A stretch of DNA of 62,431 nucleotides from Adonisia turfae CCMR0081 (lineage in GTDB: Bacteria; Cyanobacteriota; Cyanobacteriia; Phormidesmidales; Phormidesmidaceae): NCBI RefSeq assembly GCF_011009555.1, contig NZ_QXHD01000004.1, forward strand, positions 3,424,284 to 3,486,714, written 5' to 3'. Under the pieces are notes generated by a model. The model searched no databases. It was given only the letters and a program-made list of their open reading frames with translations, and was not told the DNA's origin. The first letter of the stretch is position 1; each line of letters opens with the position of its first letter. The translations under genes and the position numbers were made by a program. Positions 60,150-62,431 of the stretch are shown here, piece by piece.

Positions 60150-62165
60150 CTACTTTGCTCCATTTTCTAATAGGAGGTTTTCTACTCTTTGGGTTGAGCG
60201 CATTCTGCGAAAAAATCTGTGAAATGATGGAGCTTGGTGATATGGATTTGCATTGCGATTTGCTCTGAATACTGTTAGCGGGGTGTCACCACTTGTAGTT
60301 GGGATATTAACATCTGCCCCTGCATTAATCAGTACCTCTGCTTTTTCCCATAACGTCCCTACTAATGCCTGCTGCAAAGGAGTCACAAATTCGGAGGTGT
60401 CACTATGCCTGGGTATATTGGGGTCAGCTCCATGGTCCAAAATTTGCTGGAGTCGATCTGTGCTGGTGTAGGCAGTAGCTGTATGTACGAGTGTGGCTCC
60501 ATTATCTTTTTGAGCATTAATATCAGCACCATACTCCAGGAAAACTGCTAAGAATTTTGCAAAGTCTTGTGCCCGACGTTGGGCAACCTGGCGGCGTTGC
60601 GATTTCGATAAAGGTTTTCTGATTTCAAAGCTGCTCAGGGCTAAATGTAACGGAGTGGAGCCTTTAGTAGAGCCTTGAGAGGTTTTAGCATTGGCATTAG
60701 CACCATGGGCGAGTAAGCGTTCTGATAGCTCAATGTTATGAGATTTGGCTACCCGATGGAGCGGTGTCAGTCCTGATTGATCTCGAAAATTTATGTCTGC
60801 ACCCTCGTCAACTAAAAAATCGACAACTTCAGGATTAGTTCTATAGGTGATATGGCTCAATATACCTGGATCTATCTGGCTATCGTGGTTGATCAAACGT
60901 TCAGCGGTGGCTCGACCACTGCCAAATATTACGGCCCATTGTAGGGGTGAGGAGCCATAGTTATCGGAGGCTGTATTGATATCCACTCCCTCAGCTATTA
61001 AAGTTTCTATGACCTCTATGTCATTCCTAGCCACGGCAAAATGGAGCCAGGTTGCTTGAAAATTTCCACCGATGGTAGCTCGGGCATGAAGATCAATACC
61101 CTGAGAGAGCAGAATCACTGCTGCCTCACGATCTCCATATTGGAGTGCACACTCCAATATAGACCTAGTTGCAATCTCTTTTGGTTGAGCACCTACGTTT
61201 TGAAAATAAAGCTGTTTATGAATATTTTTCGTACTCACCTGAGTCTTCAAGGAACCACCTCGGCTTAAATACCTTCCAAGGGCCTTACCAGATTCACAAT
61301 TCTGTTGTTTAGGATAAAGGCCAACATATTTTAAGACTCCTCTCCCCTCTAGGAAAGGGATGTTAATAACTGAGAAAGGATAAATTAGAGACAGAGCACC
61401 ACCCAAAGCTAATAAGCACTTTAAATAAAAACGATGTGTTCTGTTTTTGATCTGTATCCAATATCCAATAAAAAGACAAAGAGAGCCACAAGAGATAATC
61501 AGGCTTAGGCCCATTGGCCATGCATGGGGTCGATAAACAACGAATATAATACTAGATATGAATCCTGCAAATGAGAATAACATTCCTACCCATAACTGCC
61601 TCAAATTACTAGACCTATTGGGATTAGATATTTCATTTAGCTTAACCTGATAGCCAGTATAAGCTAGTAAATAAACACCCATAAGAATCAACATTACGCC
61701 GAAATCCCATTGACTAATGTCAGTTAGGACTGCTGAAAACCCTAGAAATACACTCCAACATCCGAGGGCTATACTGAGATAGCGTGGTCCAGGCAGTTTT
61801 CCAAGCTTCTCTTTGAGTGTTTTTTGTTTACTAGATACAGCTAGATTCTTGATCAGTCTGACCGTTGAAAGGTAATGCCAGATTTGAAACGGAAAACAAA
61901 GTATAAATACACCAGGAAAAAATAAGAGAAGATTGTCATCTATGTCCGTAAAAATACAGAAGAAAATCAAAGCAATGGAAACAACGATCGCTAAGACTTG
62001 ATGATAAAGAATTAGAAACCGTCGAAGTTCTAGTTCCTTATTTTCATCTGGAACAATATAATAACGGCTCTCGATTAAAAACCAAATACCTTGACGATAG
62101 AAAAGTTTATTGCCTTCGAGATCTTCTTCAAAATATTGGTTTGCTATTTTTTCAAAGTATCCCAT
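60150..62165 (-). CDS. Membrane protein with C-terminal ankyrin repeats
   Basis: 671 residues. About eight hydrophobic spans fill residues 50-280 (for example LAIVVSIALIFFCIFTDI). About seven ankyrin repeats run from ~335 to 670, seen as TWLHFAVARNDIEVIETLIA, GLTPLHRVAKSHNIELSERL, GSTPLHLALSS and GDTPLTVFR. The repeats should face the cytoplasm and bind a protein partner. It lies just downstream of an rrn operon terminator, whose readthrough might contribute to expression. Confidence 0.88.
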   Translation of the reverse strand: MGYFEKIANQYFEEDLEGNKLFYRQGIWFLIESRYYIVPDENKELELRRFLILYHQVLAIVVSIALIFFCIFTDIDDNLLLFFPGVFILCFPFQIWHYLSTVRLIKNLAVSSKQKTLKEKLGKLPGPRYLSIALGCWSVFLGFSAVLTDISQWDFGVMLILMGVYLLAYTGYQVKLNEISNPNRSSNLRQLWVGMLFSFAGFISSIIFVVYRPHAWPMGLSLIISCGSLCLFIGYWIQIKNRTHRFYLKCLLALGGALSLIYPFSVINIPFLEGRGVLKYVGLYPKQQNCESGKALGRYLSRGGSLKTQVSTKNIHKQLYFQNVGAQPKEIATRSILECALQYGDREAAVILLSQGIDLHARATIGGNFQATWLHFAVARNDIEVIETLIAEGVDINTASDNYGSSPLQWAVIFGSGRATAERLINHDSQIDPGILSHITYRTNPEVVDFLVDEGADINFRDQSGLTPLHRVAKSHNIELSERLLAHGANANAKTSQGSTKGSTPLHLALSSFEIRKPLSKSQRRQVAQRRAQDFAKFLAVFLEYGADINAQKDNGATLVHTATAYTSTDRLQQILDHGADPNIPRHSDTSEFVTPLQQALVGTLWEKAEVLINAGADVNIPTTSGDTPLTVFRANRNANPYHQAPSFHRFFRRMRSTQRVENLLLENGAK

Positions 62166-62344
62166 TGGTTTTCATGCTCCCTACACTAGGGTTTAGCTTG
62201 GTGGTTTAAGTGTGCGATCTCACACAGCTATGTGCGCCAAGTTATACATAAGTTTTCCAGGATCTTCATATCCCCTTTAAGTTGTTCCTGAAATCCTAAC
62301 TGTAAGATCATTTATAAGATATTTGCATCAAGTTTTAAAAAAAG

Positions 62345-62382
62345 CAAAAAGCGCGTCTTGCATAGAACAAGACGCGCTTTGT
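62345..62382 (-). terminator. Rho-independent terminator of the rRNA operon
   Basis: On the minus strand AAAGCGCGTCTTG and CAAGACGCGCTTT form a 13-bp stem around TTCTATG, followed by TTGCTTTTTTT. It lies 7 bases after the 5S rRNA 3' end and so ends the rrn transcript. Confidence 0.88.
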
Positions 62383-62388
62383 AGATTA

Positions 62389-62431
62389 GGACCCTGGCAC
62401 CGAGCTATTTTCACAAGGGGCAACCCCCTCA
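62389..62431 (-). rRNA. rrf: 5S rRNA, 3' end only
   Basis: The reverse complement of the last 43 bases reads GAGGGGGTTGCCCC, then GTGAAAATAGCTCGGTGCCA and GGGTCC. It matches the 3' third of cyanobacterial 5S rRNA (AAAATAGCTCGACGCCAGG region). The gene continues past the window edge, with 23S and 16S expected beyond. Confidence 0.85.

Overview
The window looks like cyanobacterial chromosome. HIP1 octamers (GCGATCGC) recur throughout. The gene set includes menF-menD (phylloquinone), an Flv1-type flavodiiron protein, class I FbaB aldolase, GlgX, a cyanobacterial MTHFR, Uma2/DUF820, a caspase-FGE fusion and many short palindromic dispersed repeats. Base composition and accessory content fit a filamentous or Leptolyngbya/Nodosilinea-like lineage, but I cannot name the genus. 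The right edge enters the 3' end of a 5S rRNA gene, so an rrn operon lies just outside.

Layout. 1-1.2 kb: end of a dipeptide/oligopeptide ABC permease pair. 1.2-6 kb: a minus-strand run of small accessory genes (DUF4269, DUF5946, two GNATs, an S51 peptidase, a nucleotidyltransferase) with debris between them, including a decayed WD40 gene. 6-20 kb: a lipoprotein, FBP aldolase, a hybrid histidine kinase, a phosphomutase-like metalloenzyme, trmFO, a queD-queE-queC operon, trpS and MTHFR. A 176-bp inverted-repeat element lies between trmFO and queC and supplies the queC stop codon.

22.0-27.6 kb is the most unusual part: a long minus-strand array of about 26 tRNA or tRNA-like genes behind one consensus-like sigma70 promoter. 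Genes are often 0-5 bases apart, and about half encode CCA. Six of them (Trp-CCA, Arg-GCG, Pro-TGG, Lys-TTT, Arg-TCG, Ala-TGC) carry a related 22-25-nt hairpin insertion at the same point, between T-stem and T-loop. Five leucine-anticodon tRNAs have short, class I variable loops. The last element is a 263-nt RNA with tRNA-like ends. A NADAR gene, a DIP1984-family gene and a frameshift-type insertion sequence sit inside the array, and an HNH endonuclease gene lies upstream.

28-46 kb: HNH, TPR/CD225, proline iminopeptidase, glgX, an alkyltransferase-like protein, Uma2, then a conflict-type pair (EACC1-like protein plus a caspase-FGE fusion whose C-terminus resembles a diversity-generating-retroelement variable region), a DUF6745 two-gene module, a TPM-domain protein and a polar amino-acid ABC system without its ATPase. 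46-62 kb: a 668-aa membrane protein, an OmpR/HK two-component pair, a Ser/Thr kinase, an alpha/beta hydrolase, flv1, menF-menD, an SPFH lipoprotein, an ankyrin membrane protein and the end of the rrn operon.

All calls come from reading the sequence; no database or folding program was run.
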